Shown in pieces: positions 55,182 to 64,000 of a DNA stretch of 64,000 nucleotides (position 1 is the first letter of the stretch; every line of letters starts with the position of its first letter). The translations under genes were made by a program, and so were the position numbers. Below the pieces are notes generated by a model. The model saw only the letters and a list, made by a program, of their open reading frames with translations, did not search any database and was not told the origin of the DNA. Origin of the DNA: Odontesthes bonariensis (Eukaryota; Chordata; Actinopteri; Atheriniformes; Atherinopsidae); NCBI RefSeq assembly GCF_027942865.1, contig NC_134515.1, positions 3,976,839 to 4,040,838 of the forward strand, given 5' to 3'.

Positions 55182-58100
55182 ATGTCGGCCGGAGATCCGG
55201 AGGGGGACCCGGGCCCCGCGGCCCTGCACGCCTCCTACATGCTGTGCGCGCTGCTCTGCCTGCAGATGCGCAGCACGCTCTCTCTGCTGGTGATGGTGCT
55301 GAGTGAGGGCCGGCGGCAGCGCCGCGTGCTGCTGGAGTGCGCGCTCAGTGAGACCGCCGCCCTGCTCCACCTGGTGCCCGCGCCGGCGCCCCGGGCTCCG
55401 CGCGCGTGCTGGATGCGCGTGCGCAGCAAGGACTGGTGGGAGCGCGTGGTGCTGACGGAGTTCTCCGACGCGGAGTGGCGGCAGAACTTCCGCATGACGC
55501 GCGGCTCTTTTGATAAACTGTGCGCGCTGATGGAGCCCGTGCTGAGCCCGCAGGACGTCACCGTGCGCGCGCCCATCCCGCTGCAGATGCGCGTGGCCAT
55601 TGTGCTGTACAAGCTGGTGAGCTGCGCGGAGTACCGCGCGGTCGCCACTAAGTTCGGGGTCCATAAGACCACGGTGAAGAAGTTCATGTACTCCTTCTGC
55701 AGAGGCATGGTGGCCTCCGTGGTGCACGGCCTCATCCAGCTGCCCAGCGCGCACGAGGCGCGCGCCATGGCGCGCAGGTTCGAGCAGAAGTTCGGCATCC
55801 CGCAGGTGATGGGCTGCATCCACAGGACGCACGTCCCGGTTCTGCCTCCCAGCGACGCCTTCGAAGACTTTGTGAACCCCAGAGGATGGCCTTCATATGT
55901 GCTGCAGGCGGTGGTGGACGACACGCACAGGTGGGCTGTACCATGGAGCCCAACAGGCTGGTTTATTATATTATAATATAATGTATTACATTACATTATA
56001 TTATATTATATTATGTTACATTACATTACATTATATTATATTATATTATGTTACGTTACATTACATTACATTATATTATATTATATTATGTTACATTACA
56101 TTACATTATATTATATTATATTATATAATATTACGGTCATTTTGCAGCCGCTTTTATCCAAAGCGACTTAAAATAAGTGTTCCACATCAGTAGGCTAAAG
56201 TACGGAAGCCCAGAGCGGACATGGTACGTATAAACTTTTTTCTGATGGTTTTCTCGAGATAACGAGTTAATCTACCGATGGTTTTCGAGGCCACTTTTTG
56301 TCCCCAGTCCGCCCCTGTTTATATGTGTTTATATGTATTTCTGGCAAAGCTTTTTACCCATTTTCACCCCCTTTCTTTGGAAACTGAATAAAGTAGCCGG
56401 AGACGGCCAGCTCGACTGCAGCTCAGCAGGCGTTTACACCTCAGTGATCCTGCTGAGGGGACCAGGCCGTCTCCATGGTTACCGAATGATGCACGAGAGG
56501 TGCCGTTATCGTTTTTCTCGAGATAACGATATCGGCATGATTGGTGTGTGTTAAACCTGATTCCATTCTTCAGATGCTCGTCACACCAGCGGGATTTGCT
56601 TTGTGCATTTTCACAGCAGAATTGTTACAGAAACGCTCCAATGTTTCATTCATAGGCTGCTTTATAAACAGGGGCGGACTGGGGAGAAAAAGTGGCCTCG
56701 AAAACCATCGGTAAATTAACTCGTTATCACGGGAAAATGGATGGAATAAAATGTATGTATCTATGGCCGTTTAGGGATTCTGTACAAAAGAACTTCAGGT
56801 CCCAAGACATCATAAGTGCATTTCCTTCCAAAACCAAACAGCTAAGAGCATAACTAGTGCTAGAGTAAGTGCGGTAAGTTAGGTACCGAGACACATGGGG
56901 GGAAAAAAGACAATTTAGGAAACTAATAAATGCGTAAGAAGCTGGGACGGAACAGGTGATGTCCTAACAGGGCAGATCTGGGTAGTGTTTCCTGAAGAGA
57001 TGGTTTGCAGCCTGAGGCGAGTGATGCTTCCAATGATGTGATCATGATTACTTTCAGGTTCTGGAACATCAACTGCAAGATGCCAGGATCCACTCCTGAA
57101 GCAGACGTCCTCAGACAGTCTGCCTTATTCCACCAAGCACACCTGCTACCAAAGGTGAGTTCAGTCAATCCAACCACATAATGAGTCATTACGTATGGAA
57201 CCGATCGGATTATTGGCTAAATCGGACTCAATGACTGCAAGGTGCCCAGGTCCTGTGGCTGCAGAACCAGCCCAGATCATCAGCCCTCCACCACCGTGCT
57301 TGACAGCTGGTGTGAGGTGTTTGTGCTGATATGCTGTGTTTGGTTTCCTCCAAACGTGCTGCTGTGCATTATGAGCAAACATCTCCACTTTGGTCTGCTC
57401 TGTCCAAAGGACATTGTTCCAGAAGTCTTGTGGTTTGTTCAGATGCAGCTTTGCAAACCTAAGCTGTGCTGCCATGTTCTTTTTAGAGAGAAGAGGCTTT
57501 CTCCTGCAGCCCTTCCACACAAGCCATACCTGTTCAGTCTGTTTCTAACTGTGCTGCCATGACCTTTAACCTTTAACATGCTAACTGAGGCCTGCAGAGT
57601 CTGAGATGTAGCTCTTGGGTTTCTGACCTTGGGGTGACCTTGCTGGGACGTCCACTCCTGGGAAGATTGACAGCTGTCCTGAATGTTTTCCACCTGTGAA
57701 TAATCTTTCTCTCTGTAGAACGATGGACTCCAGATAGTTTGGAAATGGCCTTATAACCCTTCCCAGATTGATGGGCAGCAACAACTGCTTCTCTGAGATC
57801 ATTGCTGATGTCTTTCCTCCTTGGCATCGTGTTAGCACACACCTGAATGCTGCAGAGCAGCAAACTGACTTATTGGCTGTGTTCGAAACCGCATACTTCC
57901 ATACTACATACTTCCATACTACATACTCATTGATCAGACAGTATGCAGAGCATTTACCCACAATGCATTTCGCTCCTGCCCGAGCTGAAATCAGCCGGCC
58001 TGAAGCTGATTTCTCTTAAGCTCTAAACTCTGTAAACTTTAGCAACATTTGAAACATTTTCAGGTGAGAAAGTAGTCGTTTAGATCCCCAACGTGCTGAA

Positions 58101-59035
58101 AACCTGACAAAATACCGGCTGTTTACAATTTTGTTCCCACGAATTCGGCGCTACTAAAGCTAGCCGCAGTGAGCAACGCACTTCCGGTTATTTTCACAAA
58201 ATAAAATACCCGTTGCCTTTTATCACAGGGAAAGCCATTACCATACAATTGGTGCTTTTGTTTTGAAAACAGGAAGTGAACCTACCCTCGTTGTAGCTAG
58301 CTTGAAACTGCCGTTTTGACAGGAAATGACGATCGGCGACGTCACGTTACGTTGCATCTTGGGTAGTTTGAGTATGAGTAGTAACCTCATGATGCATACC
58401 CAACATTTCGGAGAATCTAGCATGCATCCGGGAACTTCTCGCTTACTCAAACTCACATACTAACTCAAAAAGTTAGTAGGAGTAGTAGGAGAAGTATGCA
58501 GTTTCGAACACAGCCTTAATTTGTATTTTGGGCGGTTTTGGGTGAACAATTCTCACGTTTTCTTGCTTTTTTTTACTTTCAGGATCCCATAGAAATAAAT
58601 GGAACCTCAGTGAACCTTTTGCTCCTGGGAAACCCGGCGTACCCGATGACAGACTGGCTCATCAAAGACTTCCCTCGGTCCATCACCTCCGAGCAGGAGT
58701 CCTTTAACGTGCGTCTGAGTTCCGTTCGGACTTCGGCAGACGTGGCCTTTCGTAGGCTGAAGTCCCGCTGGAGGGTGTTGCTGAGGAAGAGCGATTTCCA
58801 CTACACCTTCACGCCCTACGTGGTCGCCACCTGCTGCGCGCTGCACAACTTCTGTGAGAGCGTGGAGGAGGAAGTGGACCCGGCCTGGACCGAGGACGCC
58901 GCGCTTCTGGAGCGGGATCTCCCACAGCCGGCCGTCGTCCCGTACGACGACCCCGATGGTTCGGAAGGTCAGAGAATCCGCTCGGCGCTTTCTGAGCATC
59001 TGAACAGAAACTCTGCCGCCTGTGAACTGACTTAG
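55182..59035 (+). CDS. HARBI1-like gene derived from a Harbinger transposase
   Basis: Three exons (55182-55930, 57058-57154, 58583-59035) join in frame to 432 residues. An in-frame ATG at 55086 would add 32 residues; 55182 is chosen because it opens the acidic, Gly/Pro-rich N-terminus MSAGDPEGDPGP. Order: an N-terminal helical region, RMTRGSFDKLCALMEP, a helix-turn-helix-like YKLVSCAEYRAVATKFGVHK, then the DDE-type nuclease fold (QVMGCIHRTHVPVLPP, GWPSYVLQAVVDDTHRFWN, PGSTPEADVLRQSALF, LLGNPAYPMTDWLIKDF, AFRRLKSRWRVLLRK, VVATCCALHNFCE). In active relatives the three acidic positions read ID-G, HD and VE. Here they are His214, Glu264 and Asp335, so nuclease activity is probably lost or changed. 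Intact frame, proper introns and a GC-rich first exon indicate a host gene. Introns carry later LINE, Tc1 and MITE insertions. Function unknown. Confidence 0.88.
55962..57025 (-). mobile_element. LINE 3' end with expanded microsatellite tail, split by a foldback insertion
   Basis: At 55962-56133 runs of TTACATTATATTATA are the expanded tail of the LINE. Next is TTTGCAGCCGCTTTTATCCA then AAGCGACTT, and after an inserted foldback the LINE resumes at about 56765 (AAAGAACTTCAGGTCCCAAG) to about 57025. It lies in intron 1 of the HARBI1-like gene and ends about 30 bp before exon 2. Confidence 0.75.
56215..56764. mobile_element. Foldback insertion inside the LINE end
   Basis: An arm of about 75 bp at 56242-56320 (CGAGATAACGAGTTAATCTA, CGAGGCCACTTTTTGTCCCC, AGTCCGCCCCTGTTTATA) returns inverted at 56664-56735. 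The interior again shows CTCGAGATAACGATATCGG. The exact ends are not resolved. Confidence 0.5.
57160..57865 (-). mobile_element. Tc1/mariner transposase remnant
   Basis: Minus-strand frames give nearly the whole N-terminal and part of the catalytic transposase: MPRRKDISNDLREAVVAAHQ, KGYKAISKLSGVHRSTERKI, NLPRSGRPSKVTPRSETQ, then in another frame AAQLRFAKLHLNKPQDFWNN and LWTEQTKVEMFAHN. Frameshifts break it, and the first catalytic Asp position reads as Glu (WTEQTK where active relatives have W-S/T-DE-T). It lies in intron 2 of the HARBI1-like gene and is dead. Confidence 0.78.
57875..58515 (-). mobile_element. MITE family 2, copy 3 (best ends)
   Basis: GGCTGTGTTCGAAACCGCAT at the left and the complement GTTTCGAACACAGCC at the right. 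Next to the left end the motif CATACTTCCATACTACATAC is already duplicated, foreshadowing the satellite at 62.3 kb. No clear target duplication. It lies in intron 2 of the HARBI1-like gene. Confidence 0.8.
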
Positions 59036-59133
59036 ATGTTGATGCTTTAGACTGTTTCTCTTTGCACATAACAACTATTTAAATAATCCGAATCCCAACT
59101 TCTTACATGCTCATGTCTTTTTTATGTAGAAAT

Positions 59134-59139
59134 AATAAA
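59134..59139 (+). terminator. Poly(A) signal of the HARBI1-like gene
   Basis: AATAAA 99 bp after the stop codon, followed by a T-rich stretch. Confidence 0.6.
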
Positions 59140-59397
59140 GTTTTTATTATTTTATTGTTGGTTTTTATTAATTTTTTTACTTTAAACGATCAGAACTAGC
59201 GGAGCCAAATTAAAACTGCCTGTTGGCACATTTTTTATAAAAGGAGCAAAAGAAACGAGTCATTTTTTCCAGGTGGGATTTCTTCCGGTGTTTCCAGGCT
59301 CAGAAACAGGCTGTGTTCACCGTGAGAGGTCAGAGAGCGAAGTCATGCAGGACAGCCACTCTTAAAGAAACATTTTAAGCTCCTTAAAGGGATAGTT

Positions 59398-59690
59398 CGC
59401 CTCTTTTGACATGAAGCTGTGTAACATCCCATATCAGCAACATCATTTATGAACATCTTCTTACCCCCTGCTGCGTCCTGTGAGCAGAGTTCCAGCCTCG
59501 TTTTGGTGTTGATGAAGGTAGTCCGGCTAGTTGGCTGGGGTTTAAAAAATAAAGCGTTTTGCTTCTCAAAACAATATGCGTTCAACAGAGTAATACATTT
59601 GCATCACAAAATGGTTCTCCAGGAAAAAGTCAGACCTCACAGTCGCTTGGCCCTATTTTCTCTCCCTTCGTATCACTGCCTGCTGTGTAG
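59398..59690 (+). mobile_element. TTAA MITE (family 1), left arm only
   Basis: TTAA at 59394-59397 and a complete left arm up to CACTGCCTGCTGTG, where the foldback complex at 59695 begins. The right arm is missing. Confidence 0.8.
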
Positions 59691-59694
59691 ACCG

Positions 59695-60967
59695 TGTCAA
59701 AATGCCAATTAATCCACTAGTTTGAGTCTTTTTTACTCTTCTAGTTAAATAGTTTCACATATTCTCTGACGAAAATATTTTATTCCAAAAGGAGTCGGTA
59801 GTTAGATAGCAGCAGTGTTTCATTTCATCACTAGTTAACTCGTGGAAAGCATTTTATATCACTAGTTATAGTCTGTACGGAACATGTAAAGTGAGGTGAA
59901 TAGCTGCTGAACTAGTTAACATGTCAGAGCTTTTGCAACTCACCAGTTAACCTGTAAGACTTGAGTAGTCAGCTGGAGTCGCATGACGGCGATACTCAGT
60001 GTTGGCGTTATCGTCTTCCTCGGTTGCCAGCGGTTACGTCCACAGACACGTGTGCAGACGTCATAGCTTCACAGAAAAATCGCCCAAGATGTGAGAGAAC
60101 GATTAAAAACGTGAAATAAAGGATTCAGCTGAGGTTGAGAAGGCGTCGGGACGTCTCATGCTTCATATCAGGAGTTGGTTTCCTTCATTAGCTCACAACT
60201 AGTTGAACAAAAACTCCTACTAGTGACTCCTTTTCATTAACTAGTTGCACTTTAGTTGAACTAGTTCAAACACAATCCTAACTAGTGGTTACTACTCAAG
60301 TCTTACTGGTTAACTAGTGAGTTGCAAAAGCTCGGACATGTTAACTAGTTCAGCAGCTATTCACCTCACTTTACATGTTCCGTACAGACTATAACAAGTG
60401 ATATAAAATGCTTTCCACGAGTTAACTAGTGATGAAATAAAACACTGCTGCTACCTAACTACCGACTCCTTTTGGAACTAAATATTTTCGTAAGAGAATA
60501 TGTGAAACTATTTAACTAGAAAAGTAAAAACAGACTCAAACTAGTGGATTAATTGGCATTTTGGCACTAACAAGTGAACTAGAAACATTTTGTTAGTCAA
60601 AGTTCACTAGTTAGGCCAAAAGAACCCACACTAGTATAAGTAGTGGACATTGTGGCTCTTACTAGATGATTAGTTGCTCTCTGGTCAACTTGTAAAAAAA
60701 ATTGTAGGTTACTCAAACTAGTGAGGTGAATACCTCCTAAACTAGAGCTTTTGCAGCTTACTAGTTAACCAGATTGGTCCAGAAGGCCACTAGTCTGTCA
60801 AAAAGTTGACTAGTTTGGGTTTCGCTGCTACTCGTGCAGCTCCTGGCGCCACTAGTTGGGATTGTGTTAGAACTAGTCAAACTAAAGTGTAGCTAGTTAA
60901 TGAAAAGAAGTCACTGGTAGGAGTTTTTGTTCAACTAGTTGTGAGCTAATGAAGGAAACTAACTCCT
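59695..60967. repeat. Two interleaved inverted repeats rich in ACTAGT
   Basis: Pair A is 59695-59969 with 60291-60566 (about 275 bp per arm). Pair B is 60170-60288 with 60850-60967 (about 118 bp per arm). The order is A, B, A', B', so the two hairpins cannot form fully at once. The word CTAGT or ACTAG occurs very often throughout. A third segment (60715-60775) is a diverged copy of part of A. No frame codes for a protein. Class unknown; likely two overlapping foldback elements. Confidence 0.8.
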
Positions 60968-61380
60968 GATATAGAGCTATATCTTGATATCAAGATATTC
61001 AAGTAGATCAGAATCATCCGAACTCTAATTAAGTCAAATGTTGGCGTAGATTCTCACGGTAACCCGAACAACCTGAATCGGGTCAACCGGACTTCTTCTT
61101 GGTTCTACTATTTATAGGCTGATGCTCCCTCTCAGAAGTCCTTATTAAAGCTCTTAGCACCAAATTAAGTCCCTAAAAATGTTCCAACACGGACAAGCGG
61201 CTGGATAAACCGGACATGATCCGAGCCTGCCGCTGTTCTTTCTATCAAACTAAGAGAATTCTTTAAATTCTTTAAATCTTCTAAACACATAAACGATATC
61301 TGGTTTGGTGAGTCAGCAGGTGGCGGTCTGGGTCTGAACCAGAGATAAAAACATCAGGGACAAACTTCTGTTCTGTAAAC
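60968..61380. other. Intergenic between the HARBI1-like gene and rpl22
   Basis: No gene or repeat is recognised. The two genes point towards each other here. Confidence 0.4.
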
Positions 61381-61382
61381 AA

Positions 61383-61388
61383 TTTAAT
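61383..61388 (-). terminator. Poly(A) signal of rpl22
   Basis: On the minus strand this reads ATTAAA, 20 bp after the rpl22 stop codon. A very short 3' UTR is usual for ribosomal-protein genes. Confidence 0.6.
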
Positions 61389-61407
61389 CAAATGTACAAA
61401 ATCAGAT

Positions 61408-61608
<201 letters not shown>

Positions 61609-61744
61609 TCATTGTTCCCACTTTACTTTGTTAGCTGAACGGTTCCGTTCTGTAACTCAACCTGCAGCTGTGTGGATAAGGTGTGTTTCCAACACAACAC
61701 CGGTCCTCTCCTCACTCTCAGTGTGCTAACGCTACATTATCGGC

Positions 61745-62330
61745 ATGTTTCTGATAAACATGTAGAGCTGTATTCAAAACCTACTACTCCTACTAACTTA
61801 AAAAAAGTTAAAGTTCCCGGATGCATACTAGATTCTCTGAAATGTTGGGTATGCATCATGAGGTTACTACTCATACTCAAACTACCCAAGATGCAACGTA
61901 ACGTGACGTCGCCGATCGTCATTTCCTGTCAAAACGGCAGTTTCAAGCTAGCTACAACGAGGGTAGGTTCACTTCCTGTTTTCAAAACAAAAGCACCAAT
62001 TGTATGGTAATGGCTTTCCCTATGATAAAAGGCAACGGGTATTTTATTTTGTGAAAATAACCGGAAGTGCGTTGCTCACTGCGGCTAGCTTTAGTAGCGC
62101 CGAATTCGTGGGAACAAAATTGTAAATAGCCGTTATTTTGTCAGGTTTTCAACACGTTGGGGATCTAAACGACTACTTTCTCTCCTGAAAATGTTTCAAA
62201 TGTTGCTAAAGTTTACAGAGTTTAGAGCTTAAGGGAAATCAGCTTCAGGCCGGCTGATTTCGGCTCGGGCAGGAGCGAAATGCATTGTGGGTAAACGCTC
62301 TGCATACTGTCTGATCGATGAGTATGTAGT
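61745..62330 (+). mobile_element. MITE family 2, copy 4, with right end replaced by a satellite
   Basis: A decayed left end (GAGCTGTATTCAAAACCTAC) is followed by the interior shared with the other three copies. The usual right end, a single AGTATGCAGTATGCGGTTTC then GAACACAGCC, is absent; the AGTATGCAGT motif instead runs into the 7-bp satellite. It lies in an rpl22 intron. Confidence 0.75.
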
Positions 62331-63092
62331 ATGCAGTATGTAGCATGTAGTATGCAGTATGTAGTATGCAGTATGTAGCATGTAGTATGCAGTATGCAGT
62401 ATGTAGCATGTAGTATGCAGTATGCAGTATGTAGTATGCAGTATGCAGTATGTAGCATGTAGTATGCAGTATGTAGTATGCAGTATGTAGCATGTAGTAT
62501 GCAGTATGTAGCATGTAGTATGCAGTATGTAGTATGCAGCATGTAGCATGTAGTATGCAGTATGCAGTATGTAGCATGTAGTATGCAGCATGTAGCATGC
62601 AGCATGTAGTATGCAGCATGTAGTATGCAGTATGTAGTATGCAGTATGCAGTATGCAGCATGTAGTATGCAGTATGTAGCATGTAGTATGCAGTATGTAG
62701 TATGTAGTATGCAGTATGTAGCATGCAGTATGCAGTATGTAGTATGCAGTATGTAGCATGCAGTATGCAGTATGTAGCATGCAGTATGTAGTATGCAGTA
62801 TGTAGTATGCAGCATGTAGTATGTAGCATGTAGTATGTAGCATGTAGTATGCAGTATGTAGTATGCAGTATGCAGTATGTAGTATGGAAGTATGCAGTAT
62901 GTAGTATGGAAGTATGCAGTATGTAGTATGCAGTATGTAGTATGTAGCATGTAGTATGCAGTATGTAGTATGCAGTATGTAGTATGCAGTATGCAGTATG
63001 TAGTATGCAGTATGTAGTATTTACTATGCAGTATGTAGTATGTAGCATGTACTATGTAGTATGCAGTATGCAATATGTAGTATGCAGTATGC
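62318..63092. repeat. 7-bp satellite (AGTATGC/AGTATGT/AGCATGT)
   Basis: About 110 units of seven bases, mixing AGTATGC, AGTATGT, AGCATGT and AGCATGC, with two slips (AGTATGGA at about 62881 and 62906). On the minus strand frames of 204 to 283 codons stay open through the array with Tyr/Cys/Ile/Leu/His/Thr-only peptides. They are by-products, not genes. Confidence 0.93.
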
Positions 63093-63231
63093 GTATACAG
63101 AGCTGGAGGGTTTAGTGTTCAGCAGCTCGTTCCACACATGAGAGCTGCTCATTTACCTCCAAAGTCTTTAGAATAAACAGCAACGTGTTCGGTGTATAAA
63201 GCAGCATAACGATAGCATCACCTCAGTCTGA

Positions 63232-63480
63232 CAGAAAGAAAGGAACTACTTTCTGTCAGAGAGAAAGGAACTACTTTCTGTCAGAGAGAAAGGAACTACT
63301 TTCTGTCAGAAAGAAAGGAACTACTTTCTGTCAGAGAGAAAGGAACTACTTTCTGTCAGAGAGAAAGGAACTACTTTCTGTCAGAGAGAAAGGAACTACT
63401 TTCTGTCAGAAAGAAAGGAACTACTTTCTGTCAGAGAGAAAGGAACTACTTTCTGTCAGAGAGAAAGGAACTACTTTCTT
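63232..63480. repeat. 25-bp minisatellite
   Basis: Ten copies of CAGAGAGAAAGGAACTACTT followed by TCTGT. Units 1, 4 and 8 have CAGAAAG where the others have CAGAGAG, so the array shows a hint of a higher-order three-unit repeat. It lies in the rpl22 intron. Confidence 0.92.
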
Positions 63481-64000
63481 TCGGGGGAAGCATTCAGGAC
63501 CAAGGTTCAACTTTAAAAATGTCCGACTTTCACCAAAACTCTGACACTTTAATCAGTTCTGACCAAGGTAAATGATTTTTCTGCTCATAGTTTCTGACTC
63601 CAACTTAAAGTAAATTAAACTTTCACACTGCATGAAAAGAAAAGTACAATTCTGGACATTTTCACCCGTTTTTGGTTAACCGACGACCTAAAAACGTAGA
63701 AACATCCGGGGCTGAAAACTTTAATGCAGCACCATTAACTGACTTTTAATCTCCATCTGTTTTGACTTCTCACAACTAAACGGATACGATTGGAGGAAAT
63801 TTAAAATGCGAGCTCCCACAATGCAAAGCAAAAGCAAATCAAGCGCGCCCCGTTCACCGGATGAAGTTTGGACTCGAGGACTGAAATACAGGAACAGAGA
63901 GCAGAGCGAGGAGACAGAAACCAGAGAGCATCATCTGGTGTTCAGGGCGAGTGAGCTGGACACAAAAACAGTCCCAAGGTTATTCAATCACAAAGAGAAA
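63481..64000. other. rpl22 intron, no exon recognised
   Basis: No eL22 exon is readable on the minus strand here. The sequence is unremarkable. Confidence 0.4.

Noticed and set aside
55155-55924. Minus-strand frames of 225 and 229 codons
   Set aside because: Antisense to the GC-rich first exon of the HARBI1-like gene; high GC keeps the opposite strand free of stops.
62222-63073. Minus-strand frames of 204-283 codons with ILHT/YCI repeats
   Set aside because: By-product of the 7-bp satellite, open in three frames at once.
63232-63480. Regular direct repeats that could suggest a CRISPR array
   Set aside because: The 25-bp units are back to back without unique spacers, in a vertebrate intron.

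Overview
The window is nuclear DNA of a bony fish, most likely a percomorph teleost. The reasons are spliced vertebrate genes with GT-AG introns, a dense load of fish-type transposons (hAT, Tc1, Harbinger, piggyBac-like MITEs, L2-type LINE tails, a percomorph-style tRNA SINE) and many minisatellites. No bacterial, viral or CRISPR features are seen. Gene identities rest on reading translated exons and splice sites by eye; no database search was run.

Layout. 1-8.25 kb is intergenic and repeat-rich (a Harbinger element, a Tc1-like fragment, a 38-bp minisatellite, an L2 reverse-transcriptase remnant). 8.30-10.71 kb holds ndufb11 (3 exons, +; mitochondrial complex I). 12.30-40.74 kb holds rtel1 (33 coding exons, +; iron-sulphur DNA helicase for telomeres and genome stability), whose introns carry more than twenty recognisable repeat insertions, several nested in each other. 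42.65-49.46 kb holds icmt (5 exons, +; CaaX-protein methyltransferase). 49.5-55.1 kb is icmt 3' flank with SINE, MITE and 11-bp minisatellites. 55.18-59.04 kb holds an intact 3-exon gene derived from a Harbinger transposase (HARBI1-like, +) whose three catalytic acidic positions are all changed. 61.41-61.55 kb is the last exon of rpl22 on the minus strand; the rest of that gene lies beyond the right edge. In human, ICMT and RPL22 are also close neighbours (1p36.31), so this pair looks like conserved linkage.

The genes belong to unrelated housekeeping pathways and do not form a functional cluster. The noteworthy content is structural. An L2 fragment beside rtel1 exon 29 is in frame with the exon and carries its own poly(A) signal. 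A 7-bp satellite appears to have grown from the end of a MITE. Two interleaved inverted repeats lie at 59.7-61.0 kb. One palindromic TTAA MITE family is present in ten copies, some split by later insertions and two broken at the same base. I see no evidence for a wholly new multi-gene system.
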